From assembly GCA_030522415.1 (NCBI GenBank), contig CM060109.1, forward strand, positions 34,106,892-34,170,891: 64,000 nt of DNA, read 5' to 3'. A program made the position numbers and the translations under genes. The notes under the pieces were generated by a model. That model was not told the origin of the DNA, did not search any database, and saw only the letters and a list, made by a program, of their open reading frames with translations. Origin of the DNA: Channallabes apus. Lineage: Eukaryota > Chordata > Actinopteri > Siluriformes > Clariidae. Of this stretch, positions 23,950-38,588 are shown piece after piece. Numbering within the stretch: the first letter of the stretch is position 1; every line of letters begins with the position of its first letter.

Positions 23950-24883
23950 CACTATCACATAACACTTTATTAGGAACATTATATTAATATTGAGCATGAC
24001 CTTACTTTAGTCTCAATTCTTCAAGGTATCAATTCCACTAGATGTTGGAAATATTCATGAGATTGATGTCATGTTGACATAATTGTCTATTCTACCACAT
24101 GCTTTTGTTTTGTGACATGCTGCATTATCACATGGGAAATACCTGTTAGAATATAGGTAAAATGTGACCATGAAGGGACAATACTTAAATAGTCAGTAGT
24201 ATTCAAGCAATGACTGATTGTTATTAATGTACCATTACACAATATTCACCAGCAAGGACACAGTGTAGGTTGGATTCAGTGATCATGCTGTTGGCTTTCA
24301 ATTCTGACTACTCCATCTGTGTTCCTCAGCAGAAATCACAACATATCAGACCAAGTTACATTTTTTCCTAATTTTTAATTGAACTACTGTATGATGAGCC
24401 TACTACTTTGTTATTGGTTGGTGGAAGTGGAGCTTCATTATGCTGTTGGCACATTTCCGCCTCAAAGTTTGATGTGTTGTGCATTCTGAATTTTTTTTTT
24501 CCAGCACAATTGTAAAAAGTGCTTTTCTTAGTTTCCATAGTCTTTCTGTTAGCTTATACTAGTCTGCCCATTTTCCATTGTCATCTCTTATCAACAAGCC
24601 ATTTCCATCCACAGAACTGGATATTAGTTTCTTTTTTGTACACCATTTTGAGTAAACTCTAGAGAATGTTGTGTGTAAAAAATCTCAGGTCAAATACTCA
24701 AGACAGCCTGACTTGCATAAACAAACATGCCACAATCAAATTCACAGGAATCACATTTTTCCCCATCCTGATTGGAAAAATTTGCCAAATCTCCATGCAT
24801 TGCATTGCTGCCACACAATTGGCTGATTATAACTAATTGTTAAGAAGGTGTACAGATGTTCCTAATAAATTGTTTAGTGAATA
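23950..24883 (-). mobile_element. Old degenerate Tc1-like transposon
   Basis: The ends CACTTTATTAGGAAC and GTTCCTAATAAATTG are inverted. The interior near 24015-24100 reads, in reverse, like the end of a Tc1 transposase gene, but stops are everywhere. The right end abuts the next transposon. Confidence 0.7.
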
Positions 24884-24885
24884 TA

Positions 24886-26499
<1,614 letters not shown>

Positions 26500-26502
26500 T
26501 AT

Positions 26503-27300
26503 ATTCACTAGTACAGTTTTTGAGGAATTTCTTATCATTGTTAAATGACCACTGTAAAGTCATGCTGAGCCCTTAGGATGGATAATCCTTACAATCTTTA
26601 TTTGACTGCTTTATGGATTTTAAATCATAGAGGAAATCTTCACCCCACTGAGAATAAGACATTCAATGCATGAGGCATGTAAATTTTTCAAAAACTCACC
26701 ATAACAGTTCAGCAATCAGCAGCATTTTCTAGTCAAATAGGTAATTACTGTAATACACACTATAAATAAATTAGCTGCATTTTTGTTTCTTATGTTTTAT
26801 TCATAATTACAGTTGTCACTTGCCATTCATATTATTAGATACACACTTATTTCCCTTTTTAGATACATTAAATTAAATTACTATTTAATTACACTGATCA
26901 GAAGCGACAGGTTATCGGAGAAGCAAGTCATGCCCTCCAGGAGCAAAGTTGAAAAATCCAACTCTAAAGCAAACAAGACGTTGATTTTTTTTTGTGTTTG
27001 TGAGACAACACCAGATGGCAACATTCCCTACAGTTTTAATATGATATTTTGTTTTTGTTAAATGAGCAACCACTTGTGCACATATATACTTATAAACATA
27101 CAAGCAAACAAATAAACACACAACATCTTCAAGTCATCTTTAGTATTTACTGTATATTGTTCGTTTTGGTGATGTTCTGTGGGCTACATCAACATCCCTT
27201 TGTTGCCCCCGAGGGCTGTGTGTGGGAGCCATTTGCTAGCCTATGTTGTAGATATGCAACGGCTTTCTCACACACACACACCTGCAACCAGCAGGTCCCT
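26503..27300. other. Region upstream of kctd12
   Basis: AT-rich sequence without a recognised gene. Sequence closer to 27300-27480 becomes less AT-rich and has a TATTTAATTAAA box near 27377 that could be a promoter element for kctd12. Confidence 0.4.
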
Positions 27301-27482
27301 CGTTTGTCGATAGAGGGTTAACGTCCATCATCGATCAGAGCACCTCAGCAGTCTGTATATCTCCTCCCACGCATCATATTTAATTAAACCCCTGCCCTTA
27401 GCTCCATCGGTCTCTGTGAAAGGGGAAAAAAAACTCACTCAGTTCACGCTTACAAGCAGCTCGCATCTTTGCTGAAGACGAC

Positions 27483-28355
27483 ATGGCTTTGGCGGATCCA
27501 CACCCTGCAATAACTAACGGTGCAGATCCTGACTCCACGTTTTCGGAAATAATTGAACTAAATGTTGGTGGTCAAGTGTACGTGACAAGACGCGCAACTT
27601 TAATCGCAGTGCCGGACTCTCTTTTATGGGGCATGTTCAGCAAAAACACTCCAAAGGACTTGGCGCGAGACAGCAAAGGGCGCTTCTTTTTGGACCGGGA
27701 CGGGTTTCTTTTTCGTTACATCCTAGATTACCTTCGCGACCTCAACCTGGTGCTGCCCGATTACTTCCCGGAGAAGAAGCGCCTGCAAAGGGAGGGCGAG
27801 TTTTTTCAACTGCGAGAGCTGTGCAAGCGTCTAAGTCCTAAAATGAGCAAGGACGACTCGGTGTGTGAGGAGAGCTTCTGCTACCAGAGCGACTCGGACG
27901 AGGTGATGGCGCACGGTGCCGCGGTTTCCGGTTGGGACGCGTCGCGCGCGCTTTCCGCACTCAGCATAGCGCACTCGCCGTCGGCGGAAGTCAGAAAGTC
28001 GGGCTACATCACCATTGGGTACAGGGGCTCGTACACCATCGGGAGGGACATTCAGACTGACGCCAAGTTTAGGCGCGTGGCACGCATCACAGTATGCGGG
28101 AAGACGTCTCTCGCTAAAGAGGTGTTCGGAGACACTCTGAACGAGAGCAGAGACCCGGACAGGCCTCCGGAGAGATACACCTCCCGTTATTACCTCAAAT
28201 ACAACTTCCTGGAGCAGGCTTTCGACAGACTAACTGACTTCGGCTTTCGCATGGTCGCGTGCAGCTCCACTGGCACGTGCGCTTACGCGAGCAACGACCC
28301 GGGCGAGGATAAAATCTGGACGAGTTACACAGAGTATGTGTTCTGTCGGGACTAA
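27483..28355 (+). CDS. kctd12: Kctd12 (pfetin), BTB/T1-domain GABA-B receptor auxiliary subunit, 290 aa
   Basis: One uninterrupted coding exon, as in mammals. Residues about 20-118 are the T1/BTB domain (FSEIIELNVGGQVYVTRR, PDSLLWGMF, DSKGRFFLDRDGFLFRYILD, LPDYFPEKKRLQREGEFF). A variable Ser/Asp-rich linker follows. From about residue 172 comes the H1 domain (SGYITIGYRGSYTIGRD, ITVCGKTSLAKEVFGDTLNE, RYTSRYYLKYNFLEQAF) ending DKIWTSYTEYVFCRD. Members form pentamers that bind the GABA-B2 tail and G beta-gamma and speed desensitisation; Kctd8 and Kctd16 are the close alternatives, but the MALAD start, the lack of a long tail and the LMO7/ACOD1 neighbourhood fit Kctd12. The coding sequence is markedly GC-richer than its flanks. 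The start at 27483 has a favourable context (GACGACATGG). Confidence 0.95.
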   Translation: MALADPHPAITNGADPDSTFSEIIELNVGGQVYVTRRATLIAVPDSLLWGMFSKNTPKDLARDSKGRFFLDRDGFLFRYILDYLRDLNLVLPDYFPEKKRLQREGEFFQLRELCKRLSPKMSKDDSVCEESFCYQSDSDEVMAHGAAVSGWDASRALSALSIAHSPSAEVRKSGYITIGYRGSYTIGRDIQTDAKFRRVARITVCGKTSLAKEVFGDTLNESRDPDRPPERYTSRYYLKYNFLEQAFDRLTDFGFRMVACSSTGTCAYASNDPGEDKIWTSYTEYVFCRD

Positions 28356-28990
28356 CACTCATCGGAAACGTACAAAACTGTTTTTGTCATCCATGTGGAA
28401 GTATATAAAAACAGAGGAGAAAAACAACCATTGTTTATTAGTTTATAAAAAACGATCACTCACTAGATTTTGTTTACAGAAATTACAAAGCACACCAGTT
28501 ATAAAGGAACCAAAACAATTAGATTTTAAATGACAACAAAGAAAAACCCTCATGCATTTGCTCCTGTCCTGGTAAATAATTTGAGTAGCCTAATAGATGT
28601 TATGTAACAAAACCAAATTAAGTAAGATGTAGCTTACACTTTTACATCTGTGTTTGGATGTGTTAAAGACCAATTGCATGATGATGTCATAGACTGAAAG
28701 TGTAGGCTTTCAATTAAATATCAATATACTTAATATCTACCTAACCTGTTGTTTTTTTCCCAATTTCTATGTTTTGTGCATGTTCTGTTTCCACTGACCC
28801 TTGCTGTTGTTGTGATCTGGTAGAAAAATGCAAAATTTACACTAGTATGTCTTATTTATCCATTACATACACTGTTTTGATATCTAGGTACTGTACTGTT
28901 AAGACCTGTGCTCATCTTAAGGTATTTGTTTGTGTGTGTTTTAAATGTTTGAAGAAATTTAATAAAATTTTATTCTTGTCGTTTAAAAAA
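28356..28990 (+). other. kctd12 3' UTR with poly(A) signal
   Basis: AT-rich sequence after the stop. A canonical AATAAA at 28961-28966 is a reasonable end for the transcript. Confidence 0.5.
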
Positions 28991-29284
28991 TGCAGTAATG
29001 TTTGATGTTATTCATGGTAATGCTTCAACAAAGAGATTAAAACTGGTAACATATGATATGGTATATGAAAATGAAGGTTTATCTAAACACCTCCTGGATG
29101 GCATGCCTGCTTTATGTGACTACATGCAGCACTACAGCAAAGCTGGGTCTATTTACAGATGTATAATGGGTGTAATTTTCAGCAGGTTTGAGATTTATAA
29201 AGAGGAAAAAAAAACATATTTATGGTGGAACACATTTACTGGAAAAACAAACAAACAAAAAAAAACCCTACAAAGGCTTTTTAT

Positions 29285-29285
29285 A

Positions 29286-29345
<60 letters not shown>

Positions 29346-29361
29346 ATATATATATATATAT
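29285..29361. repeat. (CTAT)n microsatellite followed by (TA)n
   Basis: About 15 copies of CTAT run directly into a short TA tract. Confidence 0.97.
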
Positions 29362-29992
29362 AAGATCTGAGCTTCCAGAGAGTTTCATACTCAGTTTCTA
29401 TATAGCTCCTATCTGATTGTGATGCAAATTCAGTGTGTGATGCTCAGATGCAAATGGTGCAGCTGTACTCAAATTATGATGCTATTATAATTTCAAGTGT
29501 CAATAATAAAAGGTTCCAACTGCAAATAGAGGGACCCATTGCCTGAGGGACAAAATGAAAAACCTTGTTTCCTAGAAAGACAATGCTCCTTTATTATTCG
29601 CTGGTGCTGAACCAGGAACATACAGTATCTGATAATGTTTCTTGTGGTTAGAATAACCCATGGTTTCTTAATATTATAGGTAGCCATGAGGCACCATATA
29701 TGTCCTCCTATAAGTATGCTTATCCCTTAGAATTCTGCTTTTGGGCATATTCATGATTCTTTTCAAGTTTCCTAAATATATTTAAGAATTATGCTATTGC
29801 AAAGTTGTCTTATATTTCCTTTTAATGCAAATCAGATTACTGTTTTTAAGACACATTTGTAGTTTAAACCTACCTGGTGTAATTAAGATCTTCTGTATGT
29901 TAAAAAATATTTTTTTGGACATATCTATTCCAGTTGGCACCTGCATAAACGTTTTGCATATTTACTTTGTACCTTCATTAAATCTGCTATAT

Positions 29993-30153
29993 GTTGTTGT
30001 TGGTCTTTCGGCTGCTCCGGCAAGGGGTCGCCACAGCGGACTATCCGGTCCGCACTACAACTTGGCACAGGTTTTACGCCGGATGCCCTTCCTGACACAA
30101 CCCTCCCATTTTTTATCCGGGCTTGGGACCGGTACTGCATCCAGTGGATGGGG
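29993..30153 (-). mobile_element. Short retroposon (SINE-like) with a 16-bp target-site duplication
   Basis: ATTAAATCTGCTATAT is repeated exactly at 29977-29992 and 30154-30169. On the minus strand the insert ends with CGCTGTGGCGACCCCTTGCC, then AGCCGAAAGA and a (CAA)n tail. This end resembles the 3' end of the LINE family found at 39.5 kb, so that LINE may have mobilised it. Confidence 0.85.
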
Positions 30154-30169
30154 ATTAAATCTGCTATAT

Positions 30170-31866
30170 ACTCCATGCAAATACAACTTTCTGTGTAGCT
30201 GAAAGATCTGAATTTAGGTTCCCATGAGAAGCAATAATTTACTTTACATTTCTCAAAGAAAGAATATAGATCTACTGTATATAAAGTATGGACATATACT
30301 GTCCATACTGCACTGTGCATAGACGAAACAAAAGCAGACTTTAATATTGTGTTGACATCATCTTTAACTTTACAGCACATGTTGCAAATGCAATGCCATG
30401 ACAATTATTTCCATCAAGCATTGCATAATTTTGGCTGAGATCTTGTATTAATGATGAGTCTTACCCAGCACATCCCAAAGACTTGGTGGTGGCAAATTGA
30501 TGTGTGAGGTGAAATGATTTCTCCTGCTAACAGAACCACTTGTTCACAATTTGAGACCAGGAATATGTGAAAGGAGAAATTTTCTACCAGAGAAGGAAAA
30601 TACATTGATGGGATAACCTTAATTTTATTGCCATATTGCTAAGCCTAATCCTGACCAACTGAAGCAACGAGAAATCGTAACACTACCTCCAGAGCATTTT
30701 TCAGTGGGCACTATGCGAGAAGGAGGCACTGCATCATACTGTGATGAATCTGGGCATCATTCTGGAATAGAGTCAATCTGAACTCATCAGCTCACATGGT
30801 ATCTTTGCTTGAGGCAGGCCAATAATTAGACCTTTATAAAACACAGTGACCTCTTAATATTATTTAAATTATATTTAAATCTGTACACACACAGTATACA
30901 GTGCATATGTGGTATATACAGTAAGATGCTTCTACTGTAGTAGACGTCTACTGAAGTAGTAATTTGCTTATCACCACATGCATGTATTTTTCTATACAGA
31001 GTCTTTGAGCATCACAAAACTAAAAGGATGCTGAACCAAGACATGTGTAGTCTCGCCATTTTAAATTCTAACATTTGTTTCTATTCCTGGCATTAAATTT
31101 ACATTCCATTTATCATGCTCTTTTTACCCAGTTGTGCTGGTGTGTGAATACCCTATACGTACTGTACATAGGAAGACCCCTCAGGAATTCAAACAATGTT
31201 TTGAGCTGATATTTCCAAGAAATTTATTCTGTAATTTTCCAAAGGATAAGTCATATACATAAAAAAAATAGATATGTATATACTGAATGCCCTAAGGTAG
31301 AATTACCTAAACCAGAAAGAGCCCAAATGGTTTTTTTTAAGGGAAATTATGATATAACAGACCAAATAGACCACATTGAACACATTTTGAAAGATGTAAC
31401 GCTTTTTAAAATTAACAATTTCTGTCACATGTGCTACTGTACCTAGGAACACCACCATTATTTTGTCATGAGTACACAAATTCACAAACTGTTCCATAAC
31501 TTCAGGACAATCATTTGTGAGTTTAAGTCAAGGACAATGCTGAATAATGAACTACCCAGAACACCTGTGTCACCATGGGTTCTTTGGGGCTACATTATAT
31601 TGTCAAAAACCTCATTTCACACTGTTTAGAGGCTTGAATATCAATGTGGTTGGAGCCCTTTCTGCATATCCTTACTCTTTTTATTCTGACATGATGAGGC
31701 TCTCAGACTTAATTATCATATGCACTCTTCAAATTTGAAGTGTTTCTGGCTTCTGTGTAATTTTCATAGTTTGCTGTCTTGATTAATGCAATTACCATGC
31801 AGGCTTGTGCTTGTAAGGGAAAAATGCAGAGTGCAAAAGCAGGTCAGTCCATTGTGAATATATGTA
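30170..31866. other. Intergenic DNA, kctd12 to Tc1
   Basis: AT-rich sequence without a recognised gene. Parts of 30450-30830 resemble decayed DNA-transposon sequence, but I could not place it in a family. Confidence 0.4.
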
Positions 31867-33265
31867 CAGTGGCTTGCAAAAGTATTCGGCCCCCTTGAAC
31901 TTTTCCACATTTTGTCACATTACAGCCACAAACATGAATCAATTTTATTGGAATTCCACGTGAAAGACCAATACAAAGTGGTGTACACGTGAGAAGTGGA
32001 ACGAAAATCATACATGATTCCAAACATTTTTTTTTACAAATAAATAACTGAAAAGTGGGGTGTACGTAATTATTCAGCCCCCTGAGTCAATACTTTGTAG
32101 AACCACCTTTTGCTGCAATTACAGCTGCCAGTCTTTTAGGGTATGTCTCTACCAGCTTTGCACATCTAGAGACTGAAATCCTTGCCCATTCTTCTTTGCA
32201 AAACAGCTCCAGCTCAGTCAGATTAGATGGACAGCGTTTGTGAACAGCAGTTTTCAGATCTTGCCACAGATTCTCGATTGGATTTAGATCTGGACTTTGA
32301 CTGGGCCATTCTAACACATGGATATGTTTTGTTTTAAACCATTCCATTGTTGCCCTGGATTTATGTTTAGGTTTGTTGTCCTGCTGGAAGGTGAACCTCT
32401 GCCCCAGTCTCAAGTCTTTTACAGACTCCAAGAGGTTTTCTTCCAAGATTGCCCTGTATTTGGCTCCATCCATCTTCCCATCAACTCTGACCAGCTTCCC
32501 TGTCCCTGCTGAAGAGAAGCACCCCCAGAGCATGATGCTGCCACCACCATATTTGACAGTGGGTATGGTGTGTTCAGAGTGATGTGCAGTGTTAGTTTTC
32601 CGCCACACATAGCGTTTTGCATTTTGGCCAAAAAAGTTCCATTTTGGTCTCATCTGACCAGAGCACCTTCTTCCACATGTTTGCTGTGCAAATGGGACTT
32701 CTTATGGTTTTCTGTTAACAATGGCTTTCTTCTTGCTACTCTTCCATAAAGGCCAACTTTGTGCAGTGCACGACTAATAGTTGTCCTATGGACAGATTCC
32801 CCCACCTGAGCTGTAGATCTCTGCAGCTCGTCCAGAGTCACCATGGGCCTCAGGACTGCATTTTCCTAGTTCGGCCTGTGAGTTTAGGTGGACGGCCTTG
32901 TCTTGGTAGGTTTACAGTTGTGCCATACTCCTTCCATTTCTGAATGAACGCTTGAACAGTGCTCCGTGGGATGTTCAAGGCTTTGGAAATCTTTTTGTAA
33001 CCTGAGCCTGCTTTAAATTTCTCAATAATGTATATGGGCAACTGACAGCACTCAGACCAAAGGGGGCTGAATAATTACACACACCCCACTCTTTATTTGT
33101 AAAAATGTTTGGAATCATGTATGATTTTCGTTCTATTTCTCATGTGTACACCACTTTGTATTGGTCTTTCACGTGGAATTCCAATAAAATTGATTCATGT
33201 TTGTGGCATTAATGTGACAAAATGTGGAAAAGTTCAAGGGGGGCGAATACTTTTGCAAGCCACTG
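31867..33265 (-). mobile_element. Tc1-like transposon, minus-strand transposase
   Basis: The ends CAGTGGCTTGCAAAAGTATT and its complement are flanked by TA, with inverted repeats of about 200 bp. The element is 1,399 bp. Confidence 0.92.
32087..33041 (-). pseudogene. Tc1 transposase in three frames
   Basis: Pieces in order: YKKISKALNIPRSTVQAFIQ (HTH); TTISRALHKVGLYGRVARRK; then [46 protein letters not shown], ending AAKGGSTKY. The first catalytic motif SDET is present near 32650 in another frame, and frameshifts separate the pieces. All three catalytic positions can still be seen, but no continuous frame joins them. Confidence 0.9.
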
Positions 33266-36200
33266 TATATACTTGGATGCAAAACGTGTTTGCCCTGTGC
33301 AAGCATGACTGCGCTCATAGTGCCTCATCTGTTTGTCTGTGAGAAGGCCGATCAGACATTTTATCCCTGCATGTTCACTTGCATTAAACTGTAAGAATTC
33401 GACAATATTCTCCTCATGAAACAAAGACTAAAAATGGGATCAGCAGGATAAAAACAATACAAATTACACAAACAATAGTTTTTATACTTTAATCTCTTAA
33501 TCAAGTGTACTGTAAGTGAACAAAAGTGAATATAGGTGATTAATCTTCCATTACAAATAAGGATTTTTTTTTGTTCTTTTTAAGTTCATGTTCTCAGTAA
33601 AATGCTCTATTTCATCTCTTTTGTGTCATGAAGGTAAATCAATATGCACTATCAATATTTCTTGCGGCTGAGCCAATTGCTTCTAGAAATAGCAAGCCTA
33701 CTGTATGGCAGCTTGTCTCTGTCAGGATAGTCCTTTCAATGCTGAACAATTTCACCACAAATGCTGTGGGCTGTCCATTTAGTCCAACACTCTTCAATCT
33801 AGTCTACCTTTTCATCACAGGAAATAATTGTGCCTTTTAGAAATCAAAAGTATTAATCAATGGTGCAGACAAAGAACATCCTCTTTTAGACCTAAAGAAT
33901 ACAATGAATGGGGAGAAAAACCAATACGGTTCAAACAAACGGGCTGTTTGGCATGTATTCACTGAATCTCACCAATCATAAATCATTATATCACTCATAG
34001 TAGAGACCAGCAGGGGTGTTCTATAATTTCCTTGGTCCTGATAGCTTAGGATAGGTTAATAATTTTGTTCACAATAAGGGAAATGAGTGTCCCTAGAATT
34101 GAAGCTCTATGGAATAACAGTGTTTATTCATGCAAGCAATCAATATCTCATTAATTGACCTAAGCACTTGAAAAATACTGCTGCTGATGAACATATAAAA
34201 AGTGACTGTAGTTTTGTGCCTCAAGTTTTCTTTTATACATTTAACACTCCACATCATCTATTGGGTAATGTTGAACAGATTGGTCAATTGACCATCTGTG
34301 TCAGCTTTTATCTTTTCTTTTTTTTCCAAATAATTTATCTTGAGGTAGTTTATCAAGAAGAGGAGAGTTTTTCACTTTCCTAAGATTTATTTCAATTACA
34401 CTCTCTACTGTCTGGTAAGTGATAACATGACTTCTTCAAAAAAGATAGAATTAAAAGAAAGGGGGAAAAACATTGAAAACATATGAACAAAGAAGTTTAC
34501 GTTCATTAGTGGTGCTTGCGAAGCATTGCAATTTTAAAACAGAAGTCTTGGACATAAAGATGAAATGTAAATGAATAACCCTGATGTACTGGTATATTGT
34601 AGAACAACATAAAGAATGACATTTCATTCACAATAACCACACTTAGACAAGTTCATTATATCAGTAAAATCAAAAGATTCCCAGAAAACGCTCAATCATA
34701 TAAGCATTCATATTTCCTTGTAGTTTTTACATATGCAGTTCTCCCCTATGTTCTTTTAAGATTTTTTTTTACAAATTAAATGAATTTCAGGGCTAAGATG
34801 GCTATCTGCCTCAGGTCACCTTTAAATCCAGCACAGTCATTACATATGCAAGATTCAAAACGGACAAAGTGTGAAGAGGCTGCACTTAATCAATTATCAA
34901 TTAACATGCTTTTCACTAGATGATTTCTACTTGGTGTTTTGATGCACCTAAATATATGCTTTGCCAGGGAGCAGGACTCAAGTGATTCAGGAGTGTGGTA
35001 ATTAATAATCACTGTGTTCTTGGAGGAGGTAATTAATATTACTGTATGATGGTAAATGATGTTCATTGTCTGTGTGTATATTATTAATAATAATAATATT
35101 AATATTAATATTATTATTATGAGCAAGCCAGTTGCCAAATTAACAGAAAAACTTTTCAAAACTTTAAATGGAATCAGATACTGGATTCACTGGCATCATA
35201 AGTTTTCAATGTTCCAGTACTGTAGACTGCAAAGCTAAACAGTAAGTGCATTGACAGAAAGCTTAGTGTAAGCATATTGTGAAAAAGCTTGATAATAGAA
35301 AGGTCTTTATGATTACAGCAGCAGCTTGTGAGTGCAAGACTGCAGTATGGAGATGCAGTTATTCACTAAAGCAGGGAGGGGTCTAATTACTGTAGCACTA
35401 ATATTTTGAAGGTTAATTCCTAAAGAATGTTTTATTAAAAGTATATATTTTTTCAGTCCATCATACAACTTGTGGATATAGAAAACATTTAGGGAAAAAA
35501 AACAAGAACATCAAAAAAGAAAGCAAATGTATCACAGAAAATAATTATGGAAAATGTTAAGGCAGGGAAAACATCATGGACCAGAATTAGAGAATCTTCT
35601 CAGATCACAATTAAAAACAAAATATAAGGCCATTAACACCACAAATATGTTTGTAAGACCATATTTACTCCCTTTTGACATTGGTTGCTTTATAATTAGT
35701 CATGGGAGATGTAATTTGTATTTGATACATTTATTAGCATTATGTATTTCTTATAAAGTTTTTATTTATTTTTTTATTTTTTATTATTTATTCCACTTGG
35801 TAGTATTTTATCTTTCATCGCAAAACTTCAACTGTAAGGGCTGTATATAACCAACTTATACATGATTTATATAAGAATGTAAGATAATTACTTCTTTATT
35901 ATATTATTATATATTATTATTTATTACTAATGAGGATTTTAAGTGTAATAGTGTGCGGATTTAAAATTGCTTGTACGTTATACACAGCACCAGTCCAATA
36001 AGTGCCTCTTTGTTCTTGATCCCCCGACCCAATCTAATATCAGAAAGAAAGAAAAACACTGCTTCACCATATGGGTCCTGCAAATTGCAGTGTGTGCATA
36101 GACCTGTACAGGGAGTGATATTGACAGGAGAACGTAACAGTGAATTTGCCATCCCCGATCAAACAGGCTTCCATCCCTGATCAAATAGACTTCATCAAAG

Positions 36201-36840
36201 GTGGATTTTCAATTGCCAACATGCATAGCCTACTTAACCTGATGCATCATTCATCACACTAAAATAAGAACAAGCCATAGTCACAATGGATGCAGAGCTC
36301 CTTTCATAAAACCAACTGGAAGTTCTTATTTCCCACATTAATTAAACTGGGCTTATGATAATCATTGACTAATCACTGAATGCATATTGGTGCACTTCAC
36401 CCGCACACAACGTTTCATAATGTAAATATATAATGAAAGCGACACTTGATTCTGCCTCCTGGTAATGAATCATTAGCTGCAACTAGTTGCCAGTATAATA
36501 TCCAGACATTTAACATGCAACATAAAGCCATAAAACCAGCCTACAGTATATGTAATATGTTTACTCTCTCTGCAAAATCCTTAAAATTTAATGCAGATAG
36601 CAAAAAAAAATACTATAGTATTTAATATATTCTAATAAAAAAATCATAAAAGTTTATCATTTGTAACATGTAATGTTTATGGTAAAATCAAGGTTGTATT
36701 GTTTGGATTTCTTATAACAAAAAACCTTATAATAAAAAAATCAACACCCAAATCCTATATTATTTTCAAGTGTGTCATCAAAACAGATACCTAGTTTAAA
36801 CTACTGTTTGTGCTCATTGTCATAGTCACATTTAACCTAG
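33266..36840. other. Intergenic DNA between kctd12 and lmo7
   Basis: No gene recognised. It includes AAT/ATT simple repeats at about 35080-35120 and 35890-35930. The stretches 34800-35010 and 35960-36500 are less AT-rich and not obviously repetitive, so they could be conserved regulatory DNA; this is only a guess. Confidence 0.35.
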
Positions 36841-36999
36841 TGCTGTCAATCGATTAAAATTTGTAATCTAGTTAATTACAGTCATAGTCTGTGATTAAAT
36901 CATGATTAATCACAATTTAAAAATAGTCAGAATAAAGAAAAGCATGTTAAATAAATGTAAATTAACAAATGTTATATGTAAATCTCTCGAATGGGACTG

Positions 37000-37125
37000 G
37001 CACTGCTGCAATCACTGGGAGTTTGGGGTGTGGCAACCGACCAATGGTGGGGCTCGAACCCAGAGCATCAGATCCAAAATTTAACATCCTAGAGCCATCG
37101 CCACCTGAGCCACCACACCCACATT
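37000..37125 (-). mobile_element. tRNA-derived SINE head, antisense
   Basis: On the minus strand it reads GGTGGCTCAGGTGG (A box) followed about 40 bases later by GGGTTCGAGCCCC (B box). The tRNA-like shape is too diverged to be a working tRNA and the 3' part is not recognisable. Confidence 0.6.
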
Positions 37126-38198
37126 TTATGTTTAATGTATTCTTGTAAAATTAGTTCCACCTAAAAGATTTTTATAATGAAACTTGCCATTCAGCACACC
37201 TGGTGTTGTTTCCTTAGCCATCCTATTATCTGTGTTAAACATGCCATTATCACAACCATGCTTCGATTATGGGAAGCCATTAATAGTGTCATGGTTATGA
37301 TGTTCCAGTTTTGCATTTTGTTATATTGCAACCCTGACCAGAATTAGCAGTCACTAAAAAAGAATGAACATATATTCTAGTGAACTGGCAGACAGTTTAA
37401 ATGATCTGCTAATTAAATGACTAGGTTTAGGCTCATATCAGAGAAATAGTATCATAAATTGCATTAAATGACCAGCATCCACTCCACATCAGGAACGAAA
37501 TAAAATTTCCACTGTTAAGTGTCACCCAGAAGTACATCTTACTTTTCCAGTTATACTGTACACCACAGTACACTGTGCTGCATCTTTCTGCCCAATGTGT
37601 AACATTCACAACTTGTCTCATCTAGCACTGTAAAACATCTGTGATTTTCTATAATGATGTAGAATTTAACTGCATATCTATTACATTTCTGTTATTTTAT
37701 TGCAAAAATATTAGTGAGATTGTGCCAAACTAAATTTATTGATAGTCCTTGGTTGCTGGACTCACAAATCACTTATGATGTTAACCCACGAAGTGTAAAT
37801 CCTTTACTACAAAAGCGGATTTGCTTTAATAACAATGGATCTTGTAAGTAAAACCCTGGTTTGGCAATGAGCACAGAGAGGTTTTGGTAAAACAATAATA
37901 TACAGTACATGCAAGCTAACATATCTTATAGCAAACTGGTTGCTAAATATGCCAACATGATTCTAGTGCGCTGCCAAGTGTTTACTTTAAATAAGTTGTG
38001 GGATATGTTTCTCAAAACTTGAACATCAACTATAATAATTATTTTGAACCTCAGAACAAGCTCAGTTCTAAGAAATACTCATACAAACCATCTTTAGGCC
38101 ATAGGAGTCAATAAAAATGGATACCAGTTTTGGTATTTTATATACTGTATGGGCTGTTCACACTATTACTGGCTATACACTCAAAAAAATTAATCGTT
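37126..38198. other. Intergenic DNA
   Basis: AT-rich; nothing recognised. Confidence 0.4.
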
Positions 38199-38213
38199 GA
38201 ATGAACATAATTA

Positions 38214-38573
38214 GGGCGGCGCGGTGGTGTAGTGGTTAGCACTGTCGCCTTGCACCTCCAGGGTCTGGGTTCGATTCGCCGGCCAGGCTCGATTCCCGTC
38301 TCTGTGTGCATGGAGTTTGCATGTTCTCCCCGTGCTTGGTGGGTTTCCTCCGGTTTCCTCCCACAGTCCAAAGATATGCAGGTTAGGCTAATTGGCGTTC
38401 CTAAATTGCCCGTAGTGTGTGATTGGGTGTGTGTGTGTATGTGTGTGTGCCCTGCGATGGATTGGCACCCTGTCCAGGGAGTACCCCGCCTAGTGCCCGA
38501 AGTCCCCTGGGATAGGTTCCAGGTCCCCCGCGACCCTGAACACAGGATTAAGCGGTATAGAAGATGAATGAAT
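38214..38573 (+). mobile_element. SINE, second copy of the family at 21.2 kb
   Basis: GAATGAACATAATTA occurs at 38199-38213 and 38574-38588 as a target-site duplication. The head is more complete than in the first copy: GTGGTGTAGTGGTTAGCAC (A box) and GGGTTCGATTCGCC (B box). The body has the shared TGGAGTTTGCATGTTCTCCC block, a (GT)n stretch and a (GAAT)n tail. Confidence 0.88.
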
Positions 38574-38588
38574 GAATGAACATAATTA

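Noticed and set aside
27626..27841. Second frame within kctd12
   Set aside because: High GC content leaves other frames open by chance; the kctd12 frame is clear.
36841..36920. Repeat-like block with GATTAATCA motifs
   Set aside because: It may be the end of a DNA transposon (such blocks are common in vertebrates), but there was no second end or target duplication to support a call.
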